Program-made: the position numbers and the translations under genes
Assembly: GCA_013152715.1 (NCBI GenBank)
Contig: JAADFU010000024.1
Coordinates: 1 to 34,270 of the forward strand
Reading direction: 5' to 3'
Length of the DNA stretch: 34,270 nt
From: Calditrichota bacterium
Lineage (GTDB): Bacteria > Zhuqueibacterota > Zhuqueibacteria > Thermofontimicrobiales > Thermofontimicrobiaceae
The notes under the pieces: model-generated
Seen by the model: only the letters and a program-made list of their open reading frames with translations
What the model was told of the DNA's origin: nothing
The model's database searches: none
Shown here: piece after piece, positions 1-8,138 of the stretch
How the letters are laid out: each line of letters opens with the position of its first letter
Position numbering within the stretch: position 1 is the first letter of the stretch

Positions 1-54
1 AACGCCGGGGTACTTTTTACGGATATTTTTCATCTGCAAAACAATTTCATTCAT
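1..54 (-). CDS. ABC transporter ATP-binding protein, N-terminal fragment (runs off window)
   Basis: Only 18 codons are in the window, reading MNEIVLQMKNIRKKYPGV. This is the usual opening of sugar-type (RbsA/MglA/XylG-like) ABC ATPases, where the first strand and the KKYPGV stretch lead into the Walker A region, which here lies outside the window. A GAGGG ribosome-binding site sits about 8 bases upstream of the ATG. The ATG overlaps a TGA stop in another frame (TGATG), the arrangement of a translationally coupled downstream gene. The sugar ABC assignment rests on a very short stretch and the substrate cannot be told. It could be another ABC ATPase class. Confidence 0.5.
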   Translation of the reverse strand, partial: MNEIVLQMKNIRKKYPGV

Positions 55-328
55 CAACTCAACCCTCGCCTTAAATCCAAATTTTTCGCCAACGCTACGG
101 CATCCAAATATTCCGTTGTGGAAATCCTGCGAATTGTCAAATTATCCTCGGAGGCGCACTGTATTGCGCCGGCAGCACAATAACCTTGCCGCCTTTTGTC
201 CGATCGACGTTACAATTTCTCGGGCACAGACGACAGCGGCGATACATTGACCAAAGTTCACCGGCGCGGCGGGTAATTTCACCTTTTTCGAACAAATTCA
301 AATACGAGGGAAACGCTCTTTTCTTCAT
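54..328 (-). pseudogene. Disrupted N-terminus of a radical SAM (PflA-like, COG1313-type) protein
   Basis: A 63-codon frame starts at 328 and carries a YLNLFEKGEI segment and a CRLCPRNCNVDR segment. These match the conserved N-terminus of PflA-like radical SAM proteins, which normally continue for about 300 residues. The frame then stops at 137. Near 184-190 a shift into the neighbouring frame would restore the expected G-Y-C after KGGK, as if one G were missing. After that, similarity to the family is lost, and the new frame runs to a TGA at 54-56 that overlaps the ABC gene start. The radical SAM core with its CxxxCxxC cluster motif is absent. There is no room for a promoter: the ATG lies about 8 bases from a terminator stem. 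It reads as a degraded gene, although a sequencing or assembly error cannot be excluded. Confidence 0.45.
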
Positions 329-335
329 CTTTAAG

Positions 336-374
336 AAAAAATACCGCCTCTTGACGGCAAAAGGCGGTATTTTT
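336..374 (-). terminator. Intrinsic terminator, possibly bidirectional
   Basis: The inverted repeat AAAAATACCGCCT (336-348) and AGGCGGTATTTTT (362-374) has a GC-rich stem, a 13-base loop and A/T tracts on both sides. It lies 27 bases past the stop of the membrane-protein gene ending at 401. It could terminate transcription from either side. Confidence 0.8.
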
Positions 375-400
375 GGGGAAAAATTATTTTTTCAAGCCGA

Positions 401-1555
401 TCATTTTTTATCAGCCTTTTGCTGTGGCTCACCGTCAGGCGTGGCTTCTGGCTCTTCTTCTTCTTCCTCTTCTTCGCGATCTTTTCGCTCAAGCAAATTT
501 TCGTCATCTTTTTTCTTACGCAAAATCAGGTATGCCAGAGTATGTCCCACGTTCAAAGACGACAGACCGTAAGAAACGACATAACCGCCTACAATGAACA
601 TCCAGACGGCAAAAATGTGAGCCGCAACGATCTGGTACATGGGCAAATTCAGCGGAACAAACTCGCGGCTGAAATAAATCCACGGAGCAAAGTTACCAAT
701 CAACTGCTCCAGCCAAACAATGGAATAAGCTACCCACACGCTGAGCAGATACATAGCGTGAGCAGAAATATTTTGATAATCAGCGCCCATGGTCGCCGCA
801 AAAATACGATCCATGACAATGAATGCTTTTTTTGATAGATACGCCAGCACAAAAAAGGCAAATATTGCCAGAATTCCATTGATGACCTGATAGAAAATTA
901 ATCGCCAGGGTTGGCTCCAGACGAGAGAAAATGACTGAAAAACCGCTTCGAAAGCATCATCGTCGGTCGTCGCCAGAATTGCCGGAGACAATAGCGCAGC
1001 GATAACCACGACAATCGCCATAAAAACTAACAGTAATGAGGCAAACATCCAGATTGGCGTAAAAATTGTCACGCCAAATTCACCGACGTAAGGAATGCGT
1101 CCCAACCATCCGACTACGGCGCCGCCGAAAGCAATGAGTGCGATCAAAATCACCAACGAAACCGGCGACAGGATCAGAGACCAGATTTTTTTACTGGAAA
1201 AACAAAAAGCTTCGCGCCAGGTGTAAAAATTATTTCCTTTGAGCAGCATGTAAGTGGCGCGGGAAACTGCTGTCGCTGTAACAAGATAAACCACAATCAG
1301 CCAGATGATGCCGATTGCGAAAACGATGTAGCTGATCCAATTCCCCTGTTCGCCCATCAGGCAGGGAAGAAGACCATATTTTTTCCATCCGACTGAAATT
1401 CCTATCCCTGAAATAGCAAAACTGAGATAGGTTAAAACCCAATAGCCTAAAAAACCAACCACAAATCCGACAAACTGAATCCAAATCCTTTGAATACTCA
1501 ACGCCAATCTTGGCGCCCTAAACATGTCACGGAAGTCAAATCGCATCAGATGCAT
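401..1555 (-). CDS. Polytopic inner-membrane protein of unknown function with acidic C-terminal tail
   Basis: A 384-residue protein I do not recognise. Hydropathy by eye gives about seven membrane segments, roughly at residues 27-50, 74-97, 125-150, 165-195, 218-240, 267-290 and 307-332. The cytoplasmic-looking C-terminus is highly charged and contains a run of eight glutamates in a Lys/Glu/Asp-rich tail, encoded by a GAA/GAG-rich stretch. The start is well supported: AAGGAGGT lies 4 bases before the ATG. It is a single-gene unit, with a good promoter at 1678-1706 upstream and a hairpin terminator at 336-374 downstream. No catalytic motif or transport signature was seen, so no function is proposed. 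Confidence 0.85.
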   Translation of the reverse strand: MHLMRFDFRDMFRAPRLALSIQRIWIQFVGFVVGFLGYWVLTYLSFAISGIGISVGWKKYGLLPCLMGEQGNWISYIVFAIGIIWLIVVYLVTATAVSRATYMLLKGNNFYTWREAFCFSSKKIWSLILSPVSLVILIALIAFGGAVVGWLGRIPYVGEFGVTIFTPIWMFASLLLVFMAIVVVIAALLSPAILATTDDDAFEAVFQSFSLVWSQPWRLIFYQVINGILAIFAFFVLAYLSKKAFIVMDRIFAATMGADYQNISAHAMYLLSVWVAYSIVWLEQLIGNFAPWIYFSREFVPLNLPMYQIVAAHIFAVWMFIVGGYVVSYGLSSLNVGHTLAYLILRKKKDDENLLERKDREEEEEEEEPEATPDGEPQQKADKK

Positions 1556-1677
1556 AACTACCTCCTTGGATTAGTCCGGTAAATTCTCGTTTACTGTACT
1601 TAAAAAACCCGCAAATGATTGTCAGTGAACTTGAAGAGGAAATTTTTGTCAATTCGCTCCGCATTGTTAATTTATAT

Positions 1678-1706
1678 ATTTTACAAAATTCAATCCGAAT
1701 AGTCAA
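1678..1706 (-). promoter_or_regulatory. Sigma70-type promoter for the membrane-protein gene
   Basis: Read on the minus strand: TTGACT (1701-1706), a 17-base spacer, TAAAAT (1678-1683). It lies about 125 bases upstream of the ATG at 1555 and downstream of the corC-like stop at 1764. A small GGCAT/ATGCC hairpin (1738-1754) between that stop and this promoter may be a weak terminator. Confidence 0.7.
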
Positions 1707-1763
1707 GTTTTTTTTCTCGATGGAGAAATGACAACGAGGCATGTAATTATGCCGGCACATCCC

Positions 1764-3065
1764 TTAATCAGCACCGTTCTCGTCTGATTTTTCGCTATTT
1801 TCCTTAATAACAATAACTTCAACAATACGGTTTTTTTGAACTTTTTCCACCACAAACTTATATGATCCATACCTGACAACTTGTTTTTTTCGGGGCACGG
1901 CGCCAATTTGCTCGTAAATCAACCCGCCAAGACTCTCGTAATTCTTATCCACTGGCAGCTTCATGCCCAATTCTTCATTCAATTCATCCAGATCAATTTT
2001 TGCATTGACCAGATATTTGTTCTCGCTCAATTTGACAAACAGCGGATTTTCCTGGTCATATTCATCCTGAATTTCGCCGACAATTTCTTCAATGACATCT
2101 TCCAACGTGATAAGCCCGGCGGTGCCGCCATATTCATCCACGACAATCGCCATGTGCTGTTTCTCTTTCTGCAATTCGCTGAGCAGTTCATCGATTCTCT
2201 TTGTATCCGGGACAAAATGCGCCTCACGAGCTAAATTGCCCAGATCGGTCTCTTTCTTCTTCGCATGGTCGATAAATGGCAACAATTCTTTCGCGTGAAT
2301 GACCCCCACAATATTATCGATTTTTTCCTCATACACCGGAATGCGGGTATGACCTCTTTCCTTAATGATGTAAATTAATTCTTCCAGAGGCGCTCTTCGT
2401 TCCACGCATACCATATCGATTCGCGGCACCATGATTTCTCTGACGGTAGTCTTTGAAAATTCGAAAATTGAGTGAATCATCTCCTTTTCATCTTCTTCCA
2501 GAGCGCCGTGTTCCTCGCTGACTTCGATGAGGATTTTGAGCTCGTCTTTGGAAAGAAAGTGGCGTTTCACTCGCGTCGCCATCGCGCCGGAAACCAGAGC
2601 CGGGAATTTATCCAAAATCAGAGTGATCGGATAAAAGAGATAAAAAAACAGCGTTAACGGGATGGAGGCTTTTTCCGCAAATTGGTAGGGATTTTTAACG
2701 GCGATAACTTTCGGCGTTAGCTCGCTGAAAACCAACAAAATCAAAGTCACAACGACCACTTCAATAAATATAGACAAGCTATGCGGCAAACGGAATGCAG
2801 CGCTCAAATCAGCCGTCAACAACGTCGCCACGCTGGCCGCCGCCACATTGACAATAGTATTTCCGAACAAAATCGTCACCAACAAATGGCGGGGATTGTC
2901 CAGAAGGCGCGTCACCCTCATCGCGCCCGAAGTCGACGTTTCGCGCAAGCGGTCGACCAGCTCTTTAGACAAGGAAAAATACGCTGATTCTGAACCGGAA
3001 AAAAATGCTGAAAAGCCAATGAGCACAAAAAATAATACTACACGGAATATCGAGTCAACTTCCAA
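1764..3065 (-). CDS. CorC/HlyC-family transporter (DUF21 + CBS pair + CorC_HlyC domain)
   Basis: A 433-residue membrane protein of the CNNM/CorC family, associated with Mg2+/Co2+ efflux or divalent-cation homeostasis. The N-terminal DUF21 module (about 1-190) has several membrane segments. A CBS pair follows (about 200-325) with the family motifs VREIMVPRID and MAIVVDEYGGTAGLITLEDV, then the C-terminal CorC_HlyC domain containing ESLGGL (about 340-420). Length and order are normal for the family. The start is a TTG at 3065, preceded by AAGGAGG at about 10 bases; no ATG or GTG fits nearby. It follows ybeY by 26 bases and is the last gene of the phoH operon, a frequent association in bacteria. 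The ion transported cannot be told from sequence. Confidence 0.9.
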   Translation of the reverse strand: MEVDSIFRVVLFFVLIGFSAFFSGSESAYFSLSKELVDRLRETSTSGAMRVTRLLDNPRHLLVTILFGNTIVNVAAASVATLLTADLSAAFRLPHSLSIFIEVVVVTLILLVFSELTPKVIAVKNPYQFAEKASIPLTLFFYLFYPITLILDKFPALVSGAMATRVKRHFLSKDELKILIEVSEEHGALEEDEKEMIHSIFEFSKTTVREIMVPRIDMVCVERRAPLEELIYIIKERGHTRIPVYEEKIDNIVGVIHAKELLPFIDHAKKKETDLGNLAREAHFVPDTKRIDELLSELQKEKQHMAIVVDEYGGTAGLITLEDVIEEIVGEIQDEYDQENPLFVKLSENKYLVNAKIDLDELNEELGMKLPVDKNYESLGGLIYEQIGAVPRKKQVVRYGSYKFVVEKVQKNRIVEVIVIKENSEKSDENGAD

Positions 3066-3091
3066 AAAGGGCCACCCTCCTTAATATCGCT

Positions 3092-3514
3092 TTAATAGTT
3101 TTTCAAATAATAATCTTCCTTCTCGCGCATGATTTCCCTTTGTTCCACGGCGCCATCAGCGTAGCCGACCAGATGCAAAACACCGTGACAGATCACACGC
3201 ATCAATTCTTTTTCCGGCGAAGTTTGGTAATCCTCGGACTGTCGTCTCACCTGCTCAACGTTTGCATAGACTTCGCCTTCCATGTATCCGATGTCTCGAT
3301 TAATGTCAAATTCAAAACTTAATACGTCTGTCGTATGCGGATCGTTCAAATACTGCCCGTGTAAATTTTTTGTCAATGTATCGCCTATTATCACAACATT
3401 GAGCCAGCCGTCGTTGAAATTATGATCGGTCAAAATTTTCTCCAGCGTAGCTCGGGCAGCCTTATCATCAATATCTCCACGAGCTTCACTCATATCAAAC
3501 CGTATCTCAACCAT
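3092..3514 (-). CDS. ybeY: Endoribonuclease YbeY (16S rRNA 3'-end maturation, ribosome quality control)
   Basis: A 140-residue protein with the YbeY metal site HGVLHLVGYAD near the C-terminus. The canonical motif HGxLHLxGYDH uses three histidines to bind Zn2+. Here the first two are present, but the third is missing and an Asp two residues after the Tyr is the likely replacement. Bacteroidetes YbeY proteins commonly show GYxD, so this is probably a lineage trait and not inactivation. The segment TDVLSFEFD matches the conserved TDVLSFP region. The ATG overlaps the end of the HD-hydrolase gene by 8 bases, so translation is probably coupled. YbeY acts in the cytoplasm on late 30S assembly and 16S processing. 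Confidence 0.93.
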   Translation of the reverse strand: MVEIRFDMSEARGDIDDKAARATLEKILTDHNFNDGWLNVVIIGDTLTKNLHGQYLNDPHTTDVLSFEFDINRDIGYMEGEVYANVEQVRRQSEDYQTSPEKELMRVICHGVLHLVGYADGAVEQREIMREKEDYYLKNY

Positions 3515-5792
3515 CAGCCTGCTTTTCCTTTTTTTCTTTTGATGGGATCAATTTTTCTTCCTGATCCGGATACTCAATTCTGCCGTGAAACGTGCTCAAA
3601 AGCACCGCTTCAAAACTTTCAGTAATTTTCGTTAAATCGCGCAAAGTCAGCGGGCTATCGTCCAATTCCGATTCTTGAAAACGACGCTGAACAATGGAAA
3701 TGACCATTCCACGGATGCGGCTCACAGACGGGTCTTTCAGCGTCCGGGAAGTCGCCTCAACAGCGTCGGCTAACATGACAATACCCGTTTCTTTTGTCCG
3801 CGGCTTGGGCCCGGGATACCGAAAATTCGTTTCCTCAATTTCTTCTTCATTGCCCATTTCCAGCGCTTTTTGGTAAAAATATTCCATTTTGCTGGTGCCG
3901 TGATGCTCGGCGATGAAATCGCGAATTTCACGCGGCAGTTTATATTCTTTCGCCAGCTCCAAACCAGAACGAACATGATTAGACAAAATTAAACAACTCA
4001 TGGACGGCGAAAGTTTCTCATGCGGGTTGCGGTTTTTCGTCTGATTTTCAATGAAATATTCCGGCTTTTCTATTTTTCCGATATCATGGTAGTACGAACC
4101 AACTCGCGCCAGCAGCGAATTTGCTCCAATTGCCTCCGCCGCTGCTTCTGCAAGATTTCCCACCATGAGACTGTGATGATACGTTCCCGGCGCCTGAATT
4201 GACATCTTGCGCAATAAAGGGCTATTCAAATCGGAGAGTTCCAGCAATTTCATGTCCGTCACCAGATCAAAAATATTTTCAAACAAAACCTGTAATCCAT
4301 AGGCGAACAGAGGCGACAAAAAACCGTTGATGGCGCCGTACATCCAATATTGAAATATTTTACGCCACGGCGTATAGTGCAAAATCTCTACCACGGTAAT
4401 GGAAATCAGGTAGCTGCCGATAATAAGCGCGATAGAGTTTATCAGCCAGTTACGTTTGCGAATTCGGCTCACGGACAGCACAGCCACAACGCCGACGACC
4501 ATGGAAATCAAAGCAATATTAAATTCGTTGCCGCGAAGGCTCCCTAACAGCAAAGACAAGGTGATGGTTCCGACAATTCCAATTCTCGTGCCCAGAAAAA
4601 TTGCCAACAACATCGACCCAATCGTAATCGGCATCAGATACGGCGATAAATGAAATCGATTAATATAAAAACTCACAAAGCTGACAAGGAAAAATATCAA
4701 CGCGATCAGGATCGCCCGATTCAGATCATACATGACAGACCGCTGTGTAAAAAATAAGTACATAACAAAAATACTCAGCACCAGCATGATCAAGAAAAAG
4801 CGACTAAAAAAATGAAAGACGCCTAAAATACCCCGCTTGTCGGATTCCCGTTCGGCGAGTTCAATGGCCAGCGAATTCAGTTTAGCAATGTGAGCTTTAG
4901 TGACACGCTCGTAGCGGTCGATAATCCGCTCATTGGCAAGTACCGTGCCTTTTGCGAGCGGTACATTTTTTTTCGCTTCTTCAATGTTTCGATGGGTTTC
5001 ATTGGGGTCAAAAATAATTGTCGGTCTCAAAAATACGCGCAAAATTTCATAGCCCGCCTTCACTTTCAAATCATCATTTTCAAATTCTGTTCTAAGTTTC
5101 TCCAACAGGACATCTCCGATTTGCGACGGATCATAAAAATCGGACAATTCAGAAATTATTTCTTCGACATCCGTCACAACCGATATCTTTCCATTAACAG
5201 CCCTGACGCTCTCGCGTGGCTGATCCAGAATACCGACTGACGTAATATCCCGGGCAATTCGAATGGCGCGCTGTTCCAGTTCTCCCAGAGTTTTATTTTT
5301 CATCTCTTGCAGCAGAAGAGACAAAATTTCTTCCGAACTGTTAATCTTATAATCAGCGAGCAAGTGAGATAATTTTTTAGACAAATTTGTCTCATCCGCT
5401 TCCTTGGCCATTGCATTTAATGAATCAAAAAATACTTCAATGGACGTCAACTCCAGAGAACGAATGCTGTCGTTACGGACGAAAACCGGCATCACTTCGC
5501 TCGCCGCCCGGCGGAGATCCCGCTGGTACTCATCGTCAGTTTTATTGATGGGAAAAGTGAATGGCGCGATTATCTCGTCGCCGACATAAACTTCTCCTTC
5601 TTTAAGATCAGAATATTTGAAAGAGCGGCCGCGCGGCAACATGAGCGAAATCAGAATCGTCAAGGCCAGTCCAATTACAATCAACCAAACGCAACGTTCG
5701 ACGTCCTTTTTGCGAGCACCATTGCCATTTCTCCCTTTTCGGTGAAAAATATTCCGCCGCAAATTTTCCAATATTTTTAATAAAGATTGCAC
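3507..5792 (-). CDS. 7TM-HD phosphohydrolase, PgpH-type cyclic-di-AMP phosphodiesterase
   Basis: A 761-residue membrane enzyme with the full PgpH architecture. It has an N-terminal membrane segment (about 33-52), a large extracytoplasmic 7TMR-HDED domain (about 60-310), a cluster of membrane helices (about 325-510) and a cytoplasmic HD domain (about 530-700). The HD metal ligands are visible as HH 539-540, HD 569-570, the AEHHGT segment at 628-633 and Asp676 in LADAVEA. Characterised members (Listeria PgpH) hydrolyse c-di-AMP to pApA, so this implies c-di-AMP signalling here. No cyclase or receptor is in the window. The start is a GTG at 5792 with GGAG about 8 bases upstream. It sits between phoH (27-base gap) and ybeY (8-base overlap), the standard order of this operon. 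Confidence 0.93.
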   Translation of the reverse strand: MQSLLKILENLRRNIFHRKGRNGNGARKKDVERCVWLIVIGLALTILISLMLPRGRSFKYSDLKEGEVYVGDEIIAPFTFPINKTDDEYQRDLRRAASEVMPVFVRNDSIRSLELTSIEVFFDSLNAMAKEADETNLSKKLSHLLADYKINSSEEILSLLLQEMKNKTLGELEQRAIRIARDITSVGILDQPRESVRAVNGKISVVTDVEEIISELSDFYDPSQIGDVLLEKLRTEFENDDLKVKAGYEILRVFLRPTIIFDPNETHRNIEEAKKNVPLAKGTVLANERIIDRYERVTKAHIAKLNSLAIELAERESDKRGILGVFHFFSRFFLIMLVLSIFVMYLFFTQRSVMYDLNRAILIALIFFLVSFVSFYINRFHLSPYLMPITIGSMLLAIFLGTRIGIVGTITLSLLLGSLRGNEFNIALISMVVGVVAVLSVSRIRKRNWLINSIALIIGSYLISITVVEILHYTPWRKIFQYWMYGAINGFLSPLFAYGLQVLFENIFDLVTDMKLLELSDLNSPLLRKMSIQAPGTYHHSLMVGNLAEAAAEAIGANSLLARVGSYYHDIGKIEKPEYFIENQTKNRNPHEKLSPSMSCLILSNHVRSGLELAKEYKLPREIRDFIAEHHGTSKMEYFYQKALEMGNEEEIEETNFRYPGPKPRTKETGIVMLADAVEATSRTLKDPSVSRIRGMVISIVQRRFQESELDDSPLTLRDLTKITESFEAVLLSTFHGRIEYPDQEEKLIPSKEKKEKQADG

Positions 5793-5819
5793 TGCAATTC
5801 TCCGATCAAAATCAATCGC

Positions 5820-6854
5820 TCAACCAATTTTATTATCATCGCTTGGCTCAGCCTTGTCCTCAGTCGCCGCCGATCTACCCGAAGCGGACTTATTGTTTGA
5901 ATGTTCCGCGTACGCTTTGATAATTTCCCGCACCAAACGATGACGAACGACGTCGCGATCCGTAAGGTAAATGAAATCGATCCCCTCTATGCCTTTCAAA
6001 ATATCCTGAATTTGCACCAACCCGGATTCCTGTTTGTTCGGCAAATCGATCTGTGTAATGTCGCCCGTAATAATTGCTTTGGAATTCACTCCCAGCCTGG
6101 TTAAAAACATTTTCATCTGGTTGGGGTTGGTATTCTGCGCCTCATCCAAAATCACAAATGCGTTATTTAACGTGCGACCTCTCATATACGCCAAAGGCAC
6201 AATTTCAATAATCCCATTTGCCGTAAACTTTTTCAATTTTACCGGAATCACCATGTCAAAAAGCGCATCGTAAAGCGGTTTCAAATAAGGCTCAACTTTT
6301 TCTCTCAAATCGCCCGGTAAATACCCGAGACTTTCGCCGGCCTCCACCGCCGGACGCGCTAAGACAATTTTTTCGACTTTTTTATCCCGCAGATGAGACA
6401 ACGCAATCGCTACCGCCAAATATGTTTTCCCTGTTCCCGCCGGACCAATGACAAAAACAATATCATTTTTTTGTGTCGATTCATAGTAAAGTTTCTGTCC
6501 CGGCGTTTTGGGCTTAATACTGCCTTCCTTCGTAAAAATAATCGCGCCGGCGAGATTGGTATCACTTCCTTTTTTCACCCTGCCGGATTTCAGCGCCTGA
6601 ATGATAGTTTGCACGTCATTGTCGGTAATCTGCTCAGTTCGTTCCAGGACTGTAATTAATTCACCGATAGCCCTTTCCAACAACTCTGTTTCTTCTTTTT
6701 CGCCGATTAAAGTCAATTCGCCGCCGCGAGCAATAATTTTGCTATGGCTAAAATGCCGTTCAATTTCTCTCAAATTTTTGTCGTTCAAACCATATAATTG
6801 CAATTGATCAATTCCGCTCAAAGAAATTTTCTTTTTAATCTGATCCTCTGCCAT
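5820..6854 (-). CDS. phoH: PhoH-family ATPase (PhoH/PhoL)
   Basis: A 344-residue cytoplasmic P-loop ATPase. A small N-terminal KH-like region (about 1-90) precedes the PhoH domain, with Walker A GPAGTGKT at 137-144 and Walker B VILDEAQN at 234-241. The PhoH-typical segment GYLPGDLREKVEPYLKPLYD is at about 178-197. PhoH proteins are RNA-helicase-related ATPases genetically linked to YbeY and ribosome/RNA metabolism, which agrees with the operon phoH-pgpH-ybeY-corC. The best ribosome-binding site, AAGGAG, is about 14 bases before the ATG at 6854, which is long; no better start was found. It is the first gene of its operon. The promoter within the 300 bases upstream is not obvious. Confidence 0.93.
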   Translation of the reverse strand: MAEDQIKKKISLSGIDQLQLYGLNDKNLREIERHFSHSKIIARGGELTLIGEKEETELLERAIGELITVLERTEQITDNDVQTIIQALKSGRVKKGSDTNLAGAIIFTKEGSIKPKTPGQKLYYESTQKNDIVFVIGPAGTGKTYLAVAIALSHLRDKKVEKIVLARPAVEAGESLGYLPGDLREKVEPYLKPLYDALFDMVIPVKLKKFTANGIIEIVPLAYMRGRTLNNAFVILDEAQNTNPNQMKMFLTRLGVNSKAIITGDITQIDLPNKQESGLVQIQDILKGIEGIDFIYLTDRDVVRHRLVREIIKAYAEHSNNKSASGRSAATEDKAEPSDDNKIG

Positions 6855-7151
6855 CGAAAAAAAGTCTACTCCTTTAGTTTAATTGCTTTCTTGCAAATAA
6901 CAAAAATTTTGCCATAAATTCAAAAATGACCGCTCTACCCGCCTAAAAATTTTACTCAGTCTTTTTTGGGTTTGCGTTTTTAAGTTCGGGTCCAGTATTT
7001 TGCGACTCGAGTAAATTGTTGTCGTTTTTTTTTGATTGGACTTTAGTGCTTGAATTCCCGAGTGCCACAAAAACGTTAAACGACTAACTGAGAACCGGAA
7101 TCATTCTTTATAAACAATCTAAATATAATAAAGTTCTCATTATATTCCAAA
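6855..7151. other. Intergenic region upstream of phoH, no gene recognised
   Basis: About 300 AT-rich bases between the terminator at 7152-7192 and phoH. They must hold the promoter of the phoH operon. Two TATAAT-like boxes on the minus strand near 7115-7145 are candidates, but none has a convincing -35 at normal spacing. A 63-codon minus-strand frame (6879-7070) has a low-complexity basic translation and no ribosome-binding site, and is not called. Confidence 0.6.
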
Positions 7152-7192
7152 CAAAAAAAGCTCCTGGCCAATTAAAAAGATAGCCAGGAGCT
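7152..7192 (-). terminator. Strong intrinsic terminator of the lipoprotein/LysM operon
   Basis: On the minus strand, AGCTCCTGGC, a 14-base loop, GCCAGGAGCT, then a T run. The stem is a perfect 10 bp (7159-7168 with 7183-7192), and the T tract corresponds to A7153-7159. It lies 55 bases past the stop at 7247. Confidence 0.92.
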
Positions 7193-7246
7193 CTGTTCGC
7201 AATCAATCTTTTTTGAGTTACAGGCATGAACCCTGTGTAAAAGATA

Positions 7247-8095
7247 CTATTCCTCGGGAATAATTAGCACTTGGTGCGGATAAATGACATTTTTATCCTT
7301 AATGACTGTGCTGTTCGCCTCGAAAATTTTGGTCCATTTAGTCGGGTCATTAAAAATCTCCGCCTTGCCGGCGATCTTGTAAAGAAAATCACCTTTGACG
7401 ACCAAATATTCGTTGGCGCCCACGCCGCGTTGAATTTTAAAAATTTGCTCCGGATAAATCGCATCCGGATCTTTGATTTGATCGCGATTGTAAGTGTAGA
7501 TGCGAATCCACTGATAGGGATCATTGTAGATATCTTCCTTGCCGGAAATCTTCCACAAATAATCGCCTTTCACAACAGTGTATTCATCATAAACCGCCTT
7601 TGGTAAACTGGCGCGGAGCTGTGAGATTTTTCCTTCGATCACAGCGAGTTTGTCCTGCATGGTGCTCAGAAGAGCGATGTTGTTGCCTTTGTATCCGTTT
7701 AGTTGCTCTTCCAATTGGTCAATTTCTTTTCTGCGCTGGAAAAGTTCTTCCGGAGTCAAACCAGCCAACTCGTCGACTTTTCCTTCCAATGCATCCAGAT
7801 CAGCGCCGAATTGATTCGCGCCGGCCTCGTCGGTTCCCAGCAATGTGTAAACGGCTTGCCATTCATCAGCAGTTGCCTTTTCCGTAGCTGCAATTTCATC
7901 TTTCAGCCCGGCAATTTCTTTGTCCAGTGCAGCCATTTCCGCCTTCGCATCTGCTTCGCGTTTTTGCAATTCTGCCATTTTGGCGTTGTACTCATCCATC
8001 GTCCATTCACGGCAGGTTTGCGCGAAAGAAGCGACTGACAGCGTCACGGTAAGAATCAGAGCGAAAACGGATGCAATTTTTATGACACTTCTCAT
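7247..8095 (-). CDS. Secreted coiled-coil protein with two C-terminal LysM-type domains
   Basis: A 282-residue exported protein. Residues 1-25 are a Sec signal peptide ending in SFAQ. Residues about 33-165 are Glu/Lys/Ala-rich and look like coiled coil. Two LysM-like repeats follow at about 171-222 and 229-280. Each starts VVKGDxLxKI and contains a YNDPxxW/FNDPxxW insert before the final IYPxQ segment. LysM domains bind the glycan of peptidoglycan, so a periplasmic, wall-associated role is likely. The start at 8095 is chosen for the GGAGG six bases upstream and because the signal peptide begins there; the frame stays open further upstream to 8137. It lies 43 bases after the lipoprotein gene and shares its promoter and terminator. 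Confidence 0.88.
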   Translation of the reverse strand: MRSVIKIASVFALILTVTLSVASFAQTCREWTMDEYNAKMAELQKREADAKAEMAALDKEIAGLKDEIAATEKATADEWQAVYTLLGTDEAGANQFGADLDALEGKVDELAGLTPEELFQRRKEIDQLEEQLNGYKGNNIALLSTMQDKLAVIEGKISQLRASLPKAVYDEYTVVKGDYLWKISGKEDIYNDPYQWIRIYTYNRDQIKDPDAIYPEQIFKIQRGVGANEYLVVKGDFLYKIAGKAEIFNDPTKWTKIFEANSTVIKDKNVIYPHQVLIIPEE

Positions 8096-8138
8096 CTTTA
8101 GCCTCCAGGTTCTATGAGTTAATGAGTGATTTTGCAAA

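Noticed and set aside
3583-3605. GTGAAACGTG as a parS half-site or regulator site
   Set aside because: Lies inside the HD-hydrolase coding sequence and lacks the other half.
6879-7070. 63-codon minus-strand frame upstream of phoH
   Set aside because: Low-complexity, Lys/Ser/Thr-rich translation, no ribosome-binding site and no family resemblance; probably part of the phoH leader or promoter region.
7266-8039. Plus-strand frames opposite the LysM gene
   Set aside because: They are antisense shadows with Cys/Phe/Arg-rich translations and no signals of their own.
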